A stretch of 64,000 nucleotides of DNA from Mycobacterium haemophilum DSM 44634 (GCF_000340435.2 NZ_CP011883.2:1906687-1970686), one strand, 5' to 3'; counted from the first letter of the stretch, positions 21,094-30,473 are shown. The notes: generated by a model from the sequence alone, not told the origin. Program-made: numbers and translations.

Positions 21094-21599
21094 ATCTCGA
21101 CACCGTTGCGGCCCACGACGAGCATATTCGTGCACCGGCAGGCATGATCGGCGTCCCCGGTCCACTGTTTCGGCTGATCAGGGATCAGCGGGTCGCCTTC
21201 CTCATTGTCGGCGGGATCAACACCGCAATCCCAACAGCGTGGTTTGCGTTGCTCCTATGGCTCTTTCAGGATGCCGTTGGTTACCTGGGCTTGCTGCTGT
21301 GCGCGCACGTCGTAGCGGTGCTGTGCGCGTTTGTGCTCTACCGTAGGTTCGTGTTCCGCGTGACCGGACACGTCGTGCGCGACCTAGTGCGGTTCGAGCT
21401 GGTTAACCTCTCCGTCCTAGGCGCCAACGTCGCGGTGCTGCCGCTGCTGGTGGAGGTCTTTGGTTGGCCGGTGTTGCCGGCCCAGGTGGTAATCGTCGGC
21501 GCTGCCGTGGTGTTCAGTTGGTTCGCTCACCGCGGGTTCTCGTTCCGTCGTACCCCCGCCGAGCTTGGTCTAGCCGAGCATCAACAGATTCAGGCATGA
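21090..21599 (+). CDS. GtrA-like membrane protein (polyprenyl-P-sugar flippase)
   Basis: 169 residues with four membrane segments and GtrA family features: RDQRVAFLIVGGINTAIPT at the first helix, then FVLYRRFVFR before the C-terminal half, and SWFAHRGFSF at the end. ATG overlaps the stop of the GtrB-like gene (ATGA), so the two are translationally coupled. It probably moves a polyprenyl-phosphate-linked sugar across the membrane for periplasmic glycan or teichoic-like decoration. Confidence 0.85.
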   Translation: MNLDTVAAHDEHIRAPAGMIGVPGPLFRLIRDQRVAFLIVGGINTAIPTAWFALLLWLFQDAVGYLGLLLCAHVVAVLCAFVLYRRFVFRVTGHVVRDLVRFELVNLSVLGANVAVLPLLVEVFGWPVLPAQVVIVGAAVVFSWFAHRGFSFRRTPAELGLAEHQQIQA

Positions 21600-22468
21600 T
21601 GCCGCGGGTGTCGGTCGTCGTCCCGGCATATAACAGTGTCGCCTTCATTGAAGCCACCATGCGATCGATTCTGGCGCAGACGTACAGCGACTTTGAGCTG
21701 GTGGTTTCCGATCACAGCTCCACCGATGGCACCTGGGAGGCACTGCAGCCGTTCACCGCCGATCCGCGGGTACGCTTGAGCCGGCTGGCTTCCGGTGGTG
21801 GGGCGCCGGCGAATTGGAATACCGTCACCGACTTTGCCTCCGGCGAGTTCATCAAATTGGTCTGCGGCGACGATGTGCTCTACCCGGAGTGCCTCGCGGT
21901 GCAGGTGGCGGCGTTGACAGCACACCCCTCAGCGGTGCTTGCCGCGAGCACCAGGGACGTCGTTGACGCCGCGGGAATGCCGGTCCTACCCAACCGTGGG
22001 CTGGGGGGACTACGCGGTGAAGTCACCGGCGTTGATGCTATCCGGCGCACCGTGCTCGCCGGCACGAACATTTTCGGTGAGCCCGCGTCGGTGTTGTTCA
22101 GACGCATCGCCCTGGCCGACGCCGGAGGTTGGGACGACCGCTTCCCCTACCTCATCGACGAGGCCACCTACTGTGCCGTGCTGCTCCTCGGAAATCTCGT
22201 AGCGGTGCCCCGCGCGCTCGCCGCGTTCCGGGTCAGTCATTCTCAGTGGAGTGTGCAGCTGAAGGGCACCCAGGCCGCCCAGGCCATCGACTTTCACCGC
22301 GAGTTGGCTGCCGCGCACCCGGGATTGCTTGGTCGGCACCACCTGCTCGCCGGCAGCGCGCGAGCCCGTGTGAATGCCGTTGGTCGACGCGCTGTGTACC
22401 ACTTGATCGAGCGGCGGATGCGCCGTAACAACCTCGCGAACGCTGGGCAGGCGCCAGCCCCTAGGTAA
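21596..22468 (+). CDS. Family 2 glycosyltransferase
   Basis: 290 residues: VSVVVPAYNSVAFIEATMRS, then VSDHSSTDGTWE and LVCGDDVLYPECLAVQ give the GT2 nucleotide-binding and DxD-type motifs (here DD). The C-terminal part (about 215-290) is basic and lacks membrane helices, so it is probably a cytoplasmic sugar transferase. ATG overlaps the GtrA stop by 4 bp: three genes in one tight operon with the oxygenase about 130 bp upstream. Donor and acceptor unknown. Confidence 0.85.
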   Translation: MMPRVSVVVPAYNSVAFIEATMRSILAQTYSDFELVVSDHSSTDGTWEALQPFTADPRVRLSRLASGGGAPANWNTVTDFASGEFIKLVCGDDVLYPECLAVQVAALTAHPSAVLAASTRDVVDAAGMPVLPNRGLGGLRGEVTGVDAIRRTVLAGTNIFGEPASVLFRRIALADAGGWDDRFPYLIDEATYCAVLLLGNLVAVPRALAAFRVSHSQWSVQLKGTQAAQAIDFHRELAAAHPGLLGRHHLLAGSARARVNAVGRRAVYHLIERRMRRNNLANAGQAPAPR

Positions 22469-22670
22469 GGTAGGTGAGCGACCGATCAGCTACCCCAGCC
22501 GGAGGTGGCGTGCGCATTGGTGCTGCGAGCCGCACGAGTGTGTACCAGTAAGGCAAGACCACGGACTGATGCCGAGGTTCGGGAATCACTCTCGACAGCA
22601 GCCGAAGCGGTGCGCGAACGATTTTGTGTTGCAATGGCATCAGAGCGAAGTCGCTTCCTGACGGTTTGTC

Positions 22671-24164
22671 TTACTCGCCACCCAGTTGGGCCGCGGCTGC
22701 CGGGGCCAGTTCGTCTAACGCCGATGCGCTGCAGACATCCGCTTGGGCGTCGGCCACCGGTCTTCGCGCATACGAGACGATGATCGCCGCGCACGCGATC
22801 AACCACAGCAGCGGCGTCAGTTCCATCGTGGTGTGGACAATTGGCGTGGTGCCGATGACCCCGATGACCCCCAGCTGGCCCGCGATCGGCGACATGATCG
22901 GCTGGCCGGGCAGGGGGATGCAGACGATGCTGAACGCCGCGGCGAGGGTCACGCAGATGCCGACGGCGCGACGGCGCTCACCGTGGGCCGTAAGCTGGTC
23001 GAAGATCCCCGATCCCGCCGATCCGTCTGGGGCACGGGCCAGCAACGCCGCGACCGGTAAGGCGAACACCAGGTAGTACTGGAATACCAGGCCCGGGAAG
23101 AGGCAGGCGGTGGCCAGCAGCGCGATGCCCACCATGACTGGGGGAATGCGCCGGCCGAGAGCAAGCACGCAGCCAACGACGACAACAAGCACGACATAGC
23201 CGATCAGCGGTCGGACTCCGTCAAGAAAGCCGTTCGACACATAGCCCCACTGCGGGTAAGCGATCCTATCCGGAATGAAAAAGATTCCCTTCCCAAAGGA
23301 TGCGTTGTATGGCCCGACAAGCGCTGCGACCGAACTGCTGTAATGGAGGGCGTGGCGGGCCGACTGCACGATCGTTCCCGGAAAGTCGCGCGGCCACAGC
23401 AAATACGGGATGAGATTGGAGATCACGACCCCCACGACCGCGGTGCTGCCTAACCGCCATTTTCGGGCGGCGAACAACGCGACGGCGAGTAGCGCAAACT
23501 GTGGTTTCAGCAGCGCGGCCAGGACCACTGTGATCGCTACCAGTCTCCACTGCTGCCTGCATAGCGCCACCAGGAACACCAGGCCAATCGGTGCGACCAA
23601 CCCAGCCGAGTTACCCCGATCGATCACGGCCAATGCAGGGATGGCCGCGGCGCCCACCACCACAAAGACGATCAACCGCTCCAGACCGCGAGCGCCGCGC
23701 GCCGCCCAGACGGCGGGCGTCAAGACCGCGCACGTCAAAACGAGTTGGTAGCCCACCAGTCCCAGTCGTGGCCTGTGTAGCCATTCGCCGAGAATCCCGA
23801 AAAACAGTTGCGGCAGCAACCCCGCTGCTGGGTAGGGGCTCCCGCCGGTCTGGTAATTGTTCCAGGGCAAGAACAGCGGATAGCTCACCCACGGATTGGG
23901 GCGCATCCCGAAACCCACTGTCATTGCGTAGTCACTGAAGCAGTGTCGGCCGATCTGCGTGCCCCAATCGAGCCAGCAATCCTCGGCGCTACCGGTGAGA
24001 GAGGTAAGCACGTCGATGGAATAATATTGGGCGAGAACGAAACTCGTCGCCGCCGACACCGCAGATCCCAGCAGGACCGCGCCGAGCAGGAGCGTCCGCT
24101 CGGTTAGGCCGCAGACCGCCAAGAGTTGCTCACGGATCGCGGTGACCGCCCCCCTGACGGCCAC
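22671..24164 (-). CDS. Polytopic membrane protein, GT87/DUF2029-like (GT-C fold)
   Basis: 497 residues, about 10-12 membrane segments. The motifs IDRGNSAGL and LLKPQFALL resemble those of DUF2029/GT87 mannosyltransferases (PimE group), which use polyprenyl-phosphate sugars on the periplasmic side. A long first loop holds WLDWGTQIGRHC with two Cys that could pair. GTG at 24164 forms a 1-base overlap (TAGTG) with the stop of the upstream gene, so the two are coupled. It is convergent with the GT2 gene at left, with 200 bp between. Confidence 0.75.
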   Translation of the reverse strand: MAVRGAVTAIREQLLAVCGLTERTLLLGAVLLGSAVSAATSFVLAQYYSIDVLTSLTGSAEDCWLDWGTQIGRHCFSDYAMTVGFGMRPNPWVSYPLFLPWNNYQTGGSPYPAAGLLPQLFFGILGEWLHRPRLGLVGYQLVLTCAVLTPAVWAARGARGLERLIVFVVVGAAAIPALAVIDRGNSAGLVAPIGLVFLVALCRQQWRLVAITVVLAALLKPQFALLAVALFAARKWRLGSTAVVGVVISNLIPYLLWPRDFPGTIVQSARHALHYSSSVAALVGPYNASFGKGIFFIPDRIAYPQWGYVSNGFLDGVRPLIGYVVLVVVVGCVLALGRRIPPVMVGIALLATACLFPGLVFQYYLVFALPVAALLARAPDGSAGSGIFDQLTAHGERRRAVGICVTLAAAFSIVCIPLPGQPIMSPIAGQLGVIGVIGTTPIVHTTMELTPLLWLIACAAIIVSYARRPVADAQADVCSASALDELAPAAAAQLGGE

Positions 24165-25588
24165 TATCGAGCGATTCGGCGATAGACGGTGTCTGGCCCA
24201 ATGGTGACTGCAACGGCGTATTCACGCTGAAACTCGGGCAGCGCAATCGTCGGGGCGTCGACCGACCAGTCATTCGGCGTGACCCAATAGTCCGGTCTCA
24301 CCGACAGCCACCAGGTAAAGTCGTTGCGTCGAACTGAATCGTTGGCCCTGGAGTCCAAAAGCCCTAGGTAATCGACTATATCGGCGTGGCCGTAGTAGCC
24401 CAGGGCGCCGACCTCGCCCGCTGCCACTGTGGGGTGTGGGCTGGCCGCGTTGCGGTCTATCCACTCGGCGACTTGCCGGTAGTGGCTCCGAACCGATCTC
24501 CACGCATCCGGGACATGAGCCGCCGCTATCAAGGCGACCACTGCTCCGGCCAGCAGCAGCGACGTCGTAACACGATGACCATGCCGGGCAGTTTCCTCCA
24601 GCGCAACGGCTAACCCGGCGATCACCCACAGCGTCCATGGCCCGTAATGCCAGACATAGGTCCCGGGTATGCGAAGCACGATCCCGTATTCGAGTACGAC
24701 TATGGCTGCAGCCGCGCTGAGTAGGGGGAGTGTGTGTCCGCCGCGCCGGAACGCAAGCACAGTCCCGAACACTGCCGCTATCAGCACCAGATCGCCTGCG
24801 AGCAACAGGAGCCCAGGCATGACACCGCGGGGATCACTTAGTCGGGCAAGCTCGACGCCGATGATGCCGTTCGCGGAAAGCCCTTTCAGGAAGCTCCATT
24901 GGCCGCCCCACTGCCCAGAGTCGCGTTGCGCAAGCTTCGCAGCCAGCGTGCTCGGCAACAGGCTGCCGGTCAACACCCACGAGGCAGCAGCCCACAAGGC
25001 ACCTATCGCTACACATGGTCCGAGCACCGTCAGCGCGGTCCGCCGCTGTCGAACGGTGAGCCAGCCGATCAAGGCTGCGGCGAGCAGACATCCGTCTGAC
25101 CTGGCCATTGCCAACAGTGCCAGCAGACATCCCAATACCAGCCAGCGCTCACGCTGAAAGGCCCAGATCGCGGCGAGTATCAGCAGCAAATACAGGGACG
25201 TTTCCATGCCGCGCACGTTCGCTAGCAGCGGTGCGATCGAGTACAGGCCGCATGCCAGCCACCCGCCTAAGCGCCGTCCCTCCAGGAAGAAAATGCGCGC
25301 GAGGACGATGCCTCCCAGCCCCCATGCCCCGACATAGAGGCCCGTCGACCACATTTCGGGCGAGCCGCCGATGAATGTTCCCGCCGCGATAAGCAGGACA
25401 TAGAGCGGGGAAGTTACGGCGTTATTGGTCGGCGAGCCCGGGTTGTACGTCCACCCCAAACCATGGGCGAGGTGGTCGCCGTAGCGCATCAGGATGAAGG
25501 GGTCGTCGTAAAAGGGAGCCTTTTGCGTAGCCACCGTAATCACGGGGTAGAGGAATGCCAGCAGTGGTAGGCCAATCCACTGTGCCAT
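24164..25588 (-). CDS. GT-C-type membrane glycosyltransferase, AftB-like
   Basis: 474 residues from ATG 25588, about 10 membrane helices and a periplasmic C-terminal domain. The first loop reads YDDPFILMRYGDHLAHGLGW then NPG...TSPLY. This is the Asp-Asp/Arg and TSPL pattern of AftB-like arabinofuranosyl or related GT-C transferases. Such enzymes use decaprenyl-phosphate sugars at the outer membrane face. The start is uncertain: an open frame continues upstream to 25843, but those extra residues look non-coding, and no strong ribosome site marks 25588. Paired with the preceding membrane protein in one transcript. Confidence 0.75.
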   Translation of the reverse strand: MAQWIGLPLLAFLYPVITVATQKAPFYDDPFILMRYGDHLAHGLGWTYNPGSPTNNAVTSPLYVLLIAAGTFIGGSPEMWSTGLYVGAWGLGGIVLARIFFLEGRRLGGWLACGLYSIAPLLANVRGMETSLYLLLILAAIWAFQRERWLVLGCLLALLAMARSDGCLLAAALIGWLTVRQRRTALTVLGPCVAIGALWAAASWVLTGSLLPSTLAAKLAQRDSGQWGGQWSFLKGLSANGIIGVELARLSDPRGVMPGLLLLAGDLVLIAAVFGTVLAFRRGGHTLPLLSAAAAIVVLEYGIVLRIPGTYVWHYGPWTLWVIAGLAVALEETARHGHRVTTSLLLAGAVVALIAAAHVPDAWRSVRSHYRQVAEWIDRNAASPHPTVAAGEVGALGYYGHADIVDYLGLLDSRANDSVRRNDFTWWLSVRPDYWVTPNDWSVDAPTIALPEFQREYAVAVTIGPDTVYRRIAR

Positions 25589-25961
25589 TGCCGACCGGCT
25601 GCACGAGTCAAGCGCACTTGGAACCAAGCGGGTCCACGTGTTGTCTTCGCGCCGTGCGAGAGGCGACCAATGCTGCAGGGAGGCTACTTTGTTCACCGGC
25701 GGTGTCCAGTTCTGACCCGTGCCAGGCCGAGGGCATAGCGGCACCACAGCCGCTGCACAGACGTGGCCAGTGGGACGCGCTGCATGGGTAGCGATTGTAG
25801 ATGGAGCCAGACGCACACGTGGCGACTTTGTAAATGTTTGCAAGCCAAGCCAATAGCTAAGCTAGCTTGAAGAACAAAGCCGTGACGTGCTCGCCATTTT
25901 GGTTCTTCGAGTTTCGCCTGTTCGGGCCCGGAGCGAACGGCTGGCAGGTATGTTGCCGCCC
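25589..25961. other. Divergent intergenic region, no gene seen
   Basis: 373 bp between the AftB-like gene (left) and the GtrA-like gene (right). The part near 25800-25880 is AT-rich for this genome and contains the perfect 10-bp palindrome AAGCTAGCTT at 25859-25868. Promoters for both strands are expected here. No other feature is supportable. Confidence 0.5.
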
Positions 25962-26696
25962 ATGGACCTATCGCGGGCGGGTCTGATCGTTGGCGGGCGT
26001 ACCGAGGAGGCACGCAAGAAGCTGCGCTACGCCGTCGTGTCGGTGGTCTTCGTGCCGCCCGGCCAAATTCTCATCCAGGTCTTCGGCCTCTGGTTCGACG
26101 ACTATACCGCTGCGTCACTGCTGTCGGCCGGCATCGTGCTAGTCCCAAACTTCTTCGCTAATAAGCACTTCGTCTGGCGGGTCACGTCCCGCAAGAACGT
26201 GGGCAGCCAGGTGGTCGTGTCTTGGGTGGCCATGATGCTAGGCGTTGCGCAGGCCACACTGTTAACGCACTTTGTCGAGAACGTGATGGCTGATCAGACG
26301 AGGCTCGTCCGTGGCCCGGCGGTGTTCTTGGCCCAGTTGGTGGGTTACGGCATTGTCTGGGTCGGCCGCTTCTTCATTCTGGACCGATGGCTGTTCAAGC
26401 TTACCGGTGCGACGCCGGAGCCCAATTCACTTTGCCGACATGATTTTTCGCGCTCAGCTCAGCCGCAGGTTGCCCCGTCTGTGCCGGCGCATGACCAGCA
26501 AGGCCCCGAGCGCTGCCAGTCCGCCACCGGTCCAACGCAACATCGGCCGCCACATTGCCTCCATGTACCAGCGAAGGTACGCGGGCAGCCAGCCGACCAG
26601 ATCGAATTTGCTTGTACCGGCTACGCGGTCATGCCAGCCGCTGGGGACCTCGTCGATCCGAAAGCCCAGCAGATGCGCTTTCGTCGTGAGCTCTAG
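25962..26696 (+). CDS. GtrA-like membrane protein with an antisense-overlapping C-terminal extension
   Basis: 244 residues from ATG 25962 (ATG 25950 is an alternative). Residues 1-150 form a GtrA-like four-helix protein: KKLRYAVVSVVFVPPGQ, LVPNFFANKHFVWR and FLAQLVGYGIVWVGRFFILD. The last ~80 residues are hydrophilic, Pro/Gln-rich and lie wholly opposite the end of the convergent methyltransferase-glycosyltransferase gene (26454-26696). This tail is unlike any GtrA protein, so the natural stop may have been lost by mutation. The core assignment is good and the end is doubtful. Confidence 0.65.
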   Translation: MDLSRAGLIVGGRTEEARKKLRYAVVSVVFVPPGQILIQVFGLWFDDYTAASLLSAGIVLVPNFFANKHFVWRVTSRKNVGSQVVVSWVAMMLGVAQATLLTHFVENVMADQTRLVRGPAVFLAQLVGYGIVWVGRFFILDRWLFKLTGATPEPNSLCRHDFSRSAQPQVAPSVPAHDQQGPERCQSATGPTQHRPPHCLHVPAKVRGQPADQIEFACTGYAVMPAAGDLVDPKAQQMRFRREL

Positions 26697-27929
26697 CCCC
26701 ACCTCGAACCCACGCACGCTTTCCACCGGGACCTCGTCGAGGAATCGACGGCTGTACGCGCGGAAATTGGTGGTGACGTCGTGGGTCGGCATACCGCCCA
26801 GGTAGTGCAAGCTAAGCCCGGCTGTCCGCGACATCAGCCCCTTCAAGCGAGGACCTCCGTGCTGGAAGCCGCCGGGCATGTATCGCGACCCGCTGACCAC
26901 GTCGCATCCTTCCCGGATCTTGGCCGCCATCAACGGAATTACCGACGGTGGGTCGGACAGGTCAGCCATCGTGCTGACGATGACGTCGCCACGGGCGGCT
27001 GCGAAGCCGGTGATCAGCGCATTTGCTACCCCCTTGCCCAGCGAATTCCGAACCAGTCGCACCGTGGTCGGCCGGTCGGGCATGGCCGCGAGCGCCGGCA
27101 GCGTGCTGTCCTCGTCGAAGTCGTAGCACACGACCAGTTCGTGGGGTGTTTCCGCTAACGCCTCGGTGAGTCCTCTGACGCAGACCTGAATATTCTCGCC
27201 CTCATTGAACACGGGAATCACCACACTCACCAGCTGCTCGTTATCCGTCGCCGACGGCGGTCGTGATTTGCGGGCACGGATCACGAACTGCCTGCCGAAG
27301 ATCGGCCACACCGCCCTGAGCCGCAGATATAGGCGCACCAGGATCGGTGCCTGCGGCAGCGACGAGTGCGATGTGTACGGCAGGAAACGGTCGTAAGCGT
27401 CCACGACCGTGAACTGCTGGGACGCCAGCAGCTCAATGAGGGAACGATCGCTGATGGGTACCGTATGGTCCCAGAAGTCCCAATAGTCGCCGGGCAGGAA
27501 GCGAATATTGGGCCCCATGGCGATGAAATGCCCGCCTGGCTTGAGCACTCGCCAGGCCTCGGCGATCATGCGCTCCACATCTGCTTTGCTTTGCAGATGT
27601 TCCAGCAAGTTGCTGGTGAAGACCACATCCACCGAGCCGTCCTCAAGAAAGCGAAGATCGTCGGCTGGGCCTTCGTGGAACTCGACCCCGGGCTCGAGCA
27701 TGCCGGCACTGTCCGGGTTCAGGTCGACACCGATGCGGCGGGCAGCGCCCACCTGATTCAGGAACTCGCCGTATCCGCATCCCAAGTCCACCACCGTGTC
27801 GCTGCGCCTGACCCATGCCTGGAAAAAGTGGTGGACGAGTACACCCCAAATGGCAGATCGCGACTCTTGGTCGTGGCCGAAGCGATTGCGGTAGAGGCGC
27901 TGCAGGTCGGGCTCACCCGCTATTCGCAT
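26454..27929 (-). CDS. Fusion: SAM methyltransferase plus GT2 (DPM1-like) glycosyltransferase
   Basis: 491 residues from ATG 27929, which follows TAAGGAAA (a TTG at 27965 would add 12). Residues about 1-220: class I methyltransferase with VVDLGCGYGEFL (motif I), VVFTSNLLEHLQ and AWRVLKPGGHFIAMGP. Residues about 230-460: GT2 with VSVVIPVFNEGENI, CYDFDEDSTLPAL and STMADLSDPPSVIPLM. A hydrophobic C-terminal segment (LAALGALLVM) ends in basic residues. The two activities on one chain suggest coupled transfer and methylation of a sugar, or methylation of the lipid-linked acceptor. It is followed at left by the GtrA-like ORF and preceded by the epimerase and dehydrogenase genes. Confidence 0.85.
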   Translation of the reverse strand: MRIAGEPDLQRLYRNRFGHDQESRSAIWGVLVHHFFQAWVRRSDTVVDLGCGYGEFLNQVGAARRIGVDLNPDSAGMLEPGVEFHEGPADDLRFLEDGSVDVVFTSNLLEHLQSKADVERMIAEAWRVLKPGGHFIAMGPNIRFLPGDYWDFWDHTVPISDRSLIELLASQQFTVVDAYDRFLPYTSHSSLPQAPILVRLYLRLRAVWPIFGRQFVIRARKSRPPSATDNEQLVSVVIPVFNEGENIQVCVRGLTEALAETPHELVVCYDFDEDSTLPALAAMPDRPTTVRLVRNSLGKGVANALITGFAAARGDVIVSTMADLSDPPSVIPLMAAKIREGCDVVSGSRYMPGGFQHGGPRLKGLMSRTAGLSLHYLGGMPTHDVTTNFRAYSRRFLDEVPVESVRGFEVGLELTTKAHLLGFRIDEVPSGWHDRVAGTSKFDLVGWLPAYLRWYMEAMWRPMLRWTGGGLAALGALLVMRRHRRGNLRLS

Positions 27930-27961
27930 GTTTTCCTTAGGTTTGATAGCAGCAACGCGCG

Positions 27962-28981
27962 TCAAATGGTCCCTGCCTCGACGGCGTTCACGATCCAGGG
28001 TATGACTTCATCCAGCATGGCATCGAGCGTAGTCGTCGCCGAGAAGCCGAGGATTTCGGATGCCTTTTGGACGTCCGGCGAGCGTAGCTGGACGTCATGC
28101 TCGAACGGCGGATCACTTTCGTAGCGAAACGGGGTGTCGGGTCGCATCTTACGCCAGATCACTTCGGCGAGTTGCAACACCGTCGTGGCCTCGGGGGTGG
28201 AAAGGTTGAAGTCCCCACCCAGCGCGGCTGGGTGTTCCATGCACATGCGGATCCCGCGGGCCAGGTCGGCGCCGTAGGTGTAGTGGCGCACCTGCGTGCC
28301 ATCCCCAAGGATGTGCAGTGGATCTTGGCCCTTCACCACTTTCTGGATCAAGTCCGGCACGACGTGACTCATCGCGAGTTTAACGTTGCCGCTTGGAATT
28401 TCACGCCCGCCGATAGCCCGCTGCTCGCCGGTACCCACACAGTTGAAGGGGCGGATGATCGTATAGGGGAGACCGTACTGCTCGTAGGCGCCATGCGCGA
28501 AGTACTCACAGGCCAGCTTCTGGAATCCGTAAGTGCTTGTCGGAGGCGGGCATTCGGTGATGTGCTTCTCCGGAGTCGGGAAGACGGTCGCGTTTTCGAA
28601 CACCATCGACGAACTGATCACGTTGATCTTCTGCAGCCAGCCCTTGTGATAGCCGTAGAGGGCGGTGTCGAAATGAGCAGCCGCAATACGCTCATTCTCA
28701 GCTAGCAGATCGTATGCATACTCGTGGAAGTAAGTAATGCCGCCGATACGGGCAGCGCTGGCCACCATCTGATCGCAGCCCTCGACAAGGCGGCACATGA
28801 GATCAACGTCTTTGACGTCGCCCTCGACGAACTCGTAGTGCGGGTGGTCGTCATAGCTCTTCTTGACCTTGCCGTACTTCGAGTAGTTGTCTATACCCAC
28901 AACATGGTGGCCGGCGCGGAGCAGCTCGTCGACGACATAGCCGTTGATGAATCCGGCGCTGCCGGTTACCAGAACCTTCAC
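27962..28981 (-). CDS. NAD-dependent nucleotide-sugar epimerase/dehydratase (extended SDR)
   Basis: 339 residues. N-terminal NAD-binding MKVLVTGSAGFINGYVVDEL (Gly-x-x-Gly-x-x-x-Gly), ISSSMVFEN, and catalytic Tyr-x-x-x-Lys as YGFQK. RPFNCVGTGEQRAIGG and DGTQVRHYTYGADLARG are typical of GDP/UDP-sugar epimerases (GalE/GME type). It acts in the cytosol to make an NDP-sugar donor. ATG overlaps the stop of the dehydrogenase gene by 4 bp, and the fusion gene follows. It resembles EpiA-like genes of the M. tuberculosis LOS-like locus only at family level. Confidence 0.88.
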   Translation of the reverse strand: MKVLVTGSAGFINGYVVDELLRAGHHVVGIDNYSKYGKVKKSYDDHPHYEFVEGDVKDVDLMCRLVEGCDQMVASAARIGGITYFHEYAYDLLAENERIAAAHFDTALYGYHKGWLQKINVISSSMVFENATVFPTPEKHITECPPPTSTYGFQKLACEYFAHGAYEQYGLPYTIIRPFNCVGTGEQRAIGGREIPSGNVKLAMSHVVPDLIQKVVKGQDPLHILGDGTQVRHYTYGADLARGIRMCMEHPAALGGDFNLSTPEATTVLQLAEVIWRKMRPDTPFRYESDPPFEHDVQLRSPDVQKASEILGFSATTTLDAMLDEVIPWIVNAVEAGTI

Positions 28982-30237
28982 AGCGCAACCGCCCTGGTCC
29001 CCAGAGTCGCCAAGCGCGCGCCGTTCAGCTCGCTATGGTCAAGCTCGCTCAAATCCAGACACCCCCAGACATCCTCGACCACTTTGCCTCGTGGTACCCG
29101 CAGGCCACGATACTCAGAGTGGGGTACGCCGACGACAAGGACGTCGGCCCGGTCCAAGATGGTGTCCAGCGGGAAATAATCCTTGCCTTCCAGGAATGGG
29201 TCGTGCAGCATCACTTCTTTCGCTTCGAGCATCAGCAGATGCCTGAGCTTGAAGCTGAGCGAGTCGCGTGTGTCATCGCAATCGGCCTTGAATGTCATAC
29301 CCAGGATGCCAACCGACCTGTCGCGCAAGCTAATCCGGCGCTTGAGCATATTGACAAGAAACTGCGGCTGGCCTTCGTTGATGAGCATAGCCGCGTGTCC
29401 CAGCATGAAATTGTTGTTGCTGAAAGCCGCGAGCTGCATGGTGTCCTTCAGCAGGCACGGGCCGGCAGCCAGTCCGGCGCCTGGCAGGCTATCGACGCGT
29501 CCGTTCTTGTACGTTGCCGCGTGATGGACGCGCGCGAAGTCCAGCCCGGCCTCACGGCTGAGCAGGTAGAACTGGTTGGCCACCGCGAACTGGATGTAGC
29601 GGTAGCTATTGCAAAATAGCTTGGCCAGCTCGGCTTCCTGCGGCTTGACTTCGATGATCTCGGTGGTCACCTGCGAGAAGAGCTCGCGGACCACCCGTAG
29701 CCCCTCGTCGTCGAATCCGCTGATGATCTGCGGAATGACGCGCAGCTCACGAATCGAGTGTCCCTGCGCAATGCGCTCGGGGCAGAAGGTGACGTGAACG
29801 CCAATGCCGCGTTCGGAGAACATGTCGTGAACGCGCTGGCTCAATCCCGGGTAGACGGTGCTTCTAAGGATGAGTGTCTGCTCATTGTGGAAGTGTGGAC
29901 TGATCTCGTCGATGATGCGGAAGAAGGCGTGCGCTTGCGGTGTCAGGTACTCGTCGACGGGTGTCCCGACCACGCAGATGACGATGTCGGCGTTCTTGAC
30001 CGTCCACGCGTCGCTGCTCGCGGTGAGACGCCCGGTCGGCAAGAGCTGCTTGAGGAGATCCTCGGCGCCATTTTCGATGAAGGGCATCCGCCCGGCCATA
30101 ACGGTCTTCAAAGCCTGGGCGTTCGTGTCGAGGATGTTGACGTCAAAACCTACGTCCGCCAACACCAATGCTAGCGGCAGTCCGACGTGCCCGGCGCCAC
30201 CGACGATGCAGATGCGCTTATCGGGTTGAGTTGTCAC
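28978..30237 (-). CDS. UDP-glucose/GDP-mannose-type nucleotide-sugar dehydrogenase
   Basis: 419 residues from GTG 30237, which has GGGGAGGTG upstream (GTG 30249 is an alternative). N-terminal NAD domain: ICIVGGAGHVGLPLALVLAD. Middle: FCPERIAQG, ELAKLFCNSYRYIQFAVANQ. The catalytic Cys261 is in GPCLLKDT. C-terminal domain: VGILGMTFKADCDDTRDS. These enzymes oxidise NDP-hexoses to uronic acids. With the epimerase directly behind (4-bp overlap), the pair could make a uronic acid donor such as a galacturonic or mannuronic type, but which one cannot be read from sequence. It heads the minus-strand operon 30237 to 26454. Confidence 0.9.
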   Translation of the reverse strand: MTTQPDKRICIVGGAGHVGLPLALVLADVGFDVNILDTNAQALKTVMAGRMPFIENGAEDLLKQLLPTGRLTASSDAWTVKNADIVICVVGTPVDEYLTPQAHAFFRIIDEISPHFHNEQTLILRSTVYPGLSQRVHDMFSERGIGVHVTFCPERIAQGHSIRELRVIPQIISGFDDEGLRVVRELFSQVTTEIIEVKPQEAELAKLFCNSYRYIQFAVANQFYLLSREAGLDFARVHHAATYKNGRVDSLPGAGLAAGPCLLKDTMQLAAFSNNNFMLGHAAMLINEGQPQFLVNMLKRRISLRDRSVGILGMTFKADCDDTRDSLSFKLRHLLMLEAKEVMLHDPFLEGKDYFPLDTILDRADVLVVGVPHSEYRGLRVPRGKVVEDVWGCLDLSELDHSELNGARLATLGTRAVAL

Positions 30238-30473
30238 GCGAACCCCCACCTCCCCTTGCTCGTCTCCGATCTCGTCAGGGTTTCGGCGAGATCAAAAGCA
30301 TGCTTGACATTCACGGTTGAGCGTACGAGATTGCAACAAATGCATGGGGCGTTTCGCGCGAATATGGCGAGGCCAATCCGCACATGTTGTGCTTTCGCGC
30401 AACAGAACCGGCCGGGGTTGGTGCCACGACGCTGGTGTCGATCGGCGATATGTCAAGGTCGGTTAAGCACGCC

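Noticed and set aside
25589..25843. N-terminal extension of the AftB-like protein
   Set aside because: The extra 85 residues are Pro/Arg/Ser-rich without hydrophobic or family signal. The membrane protein begins at 25588.
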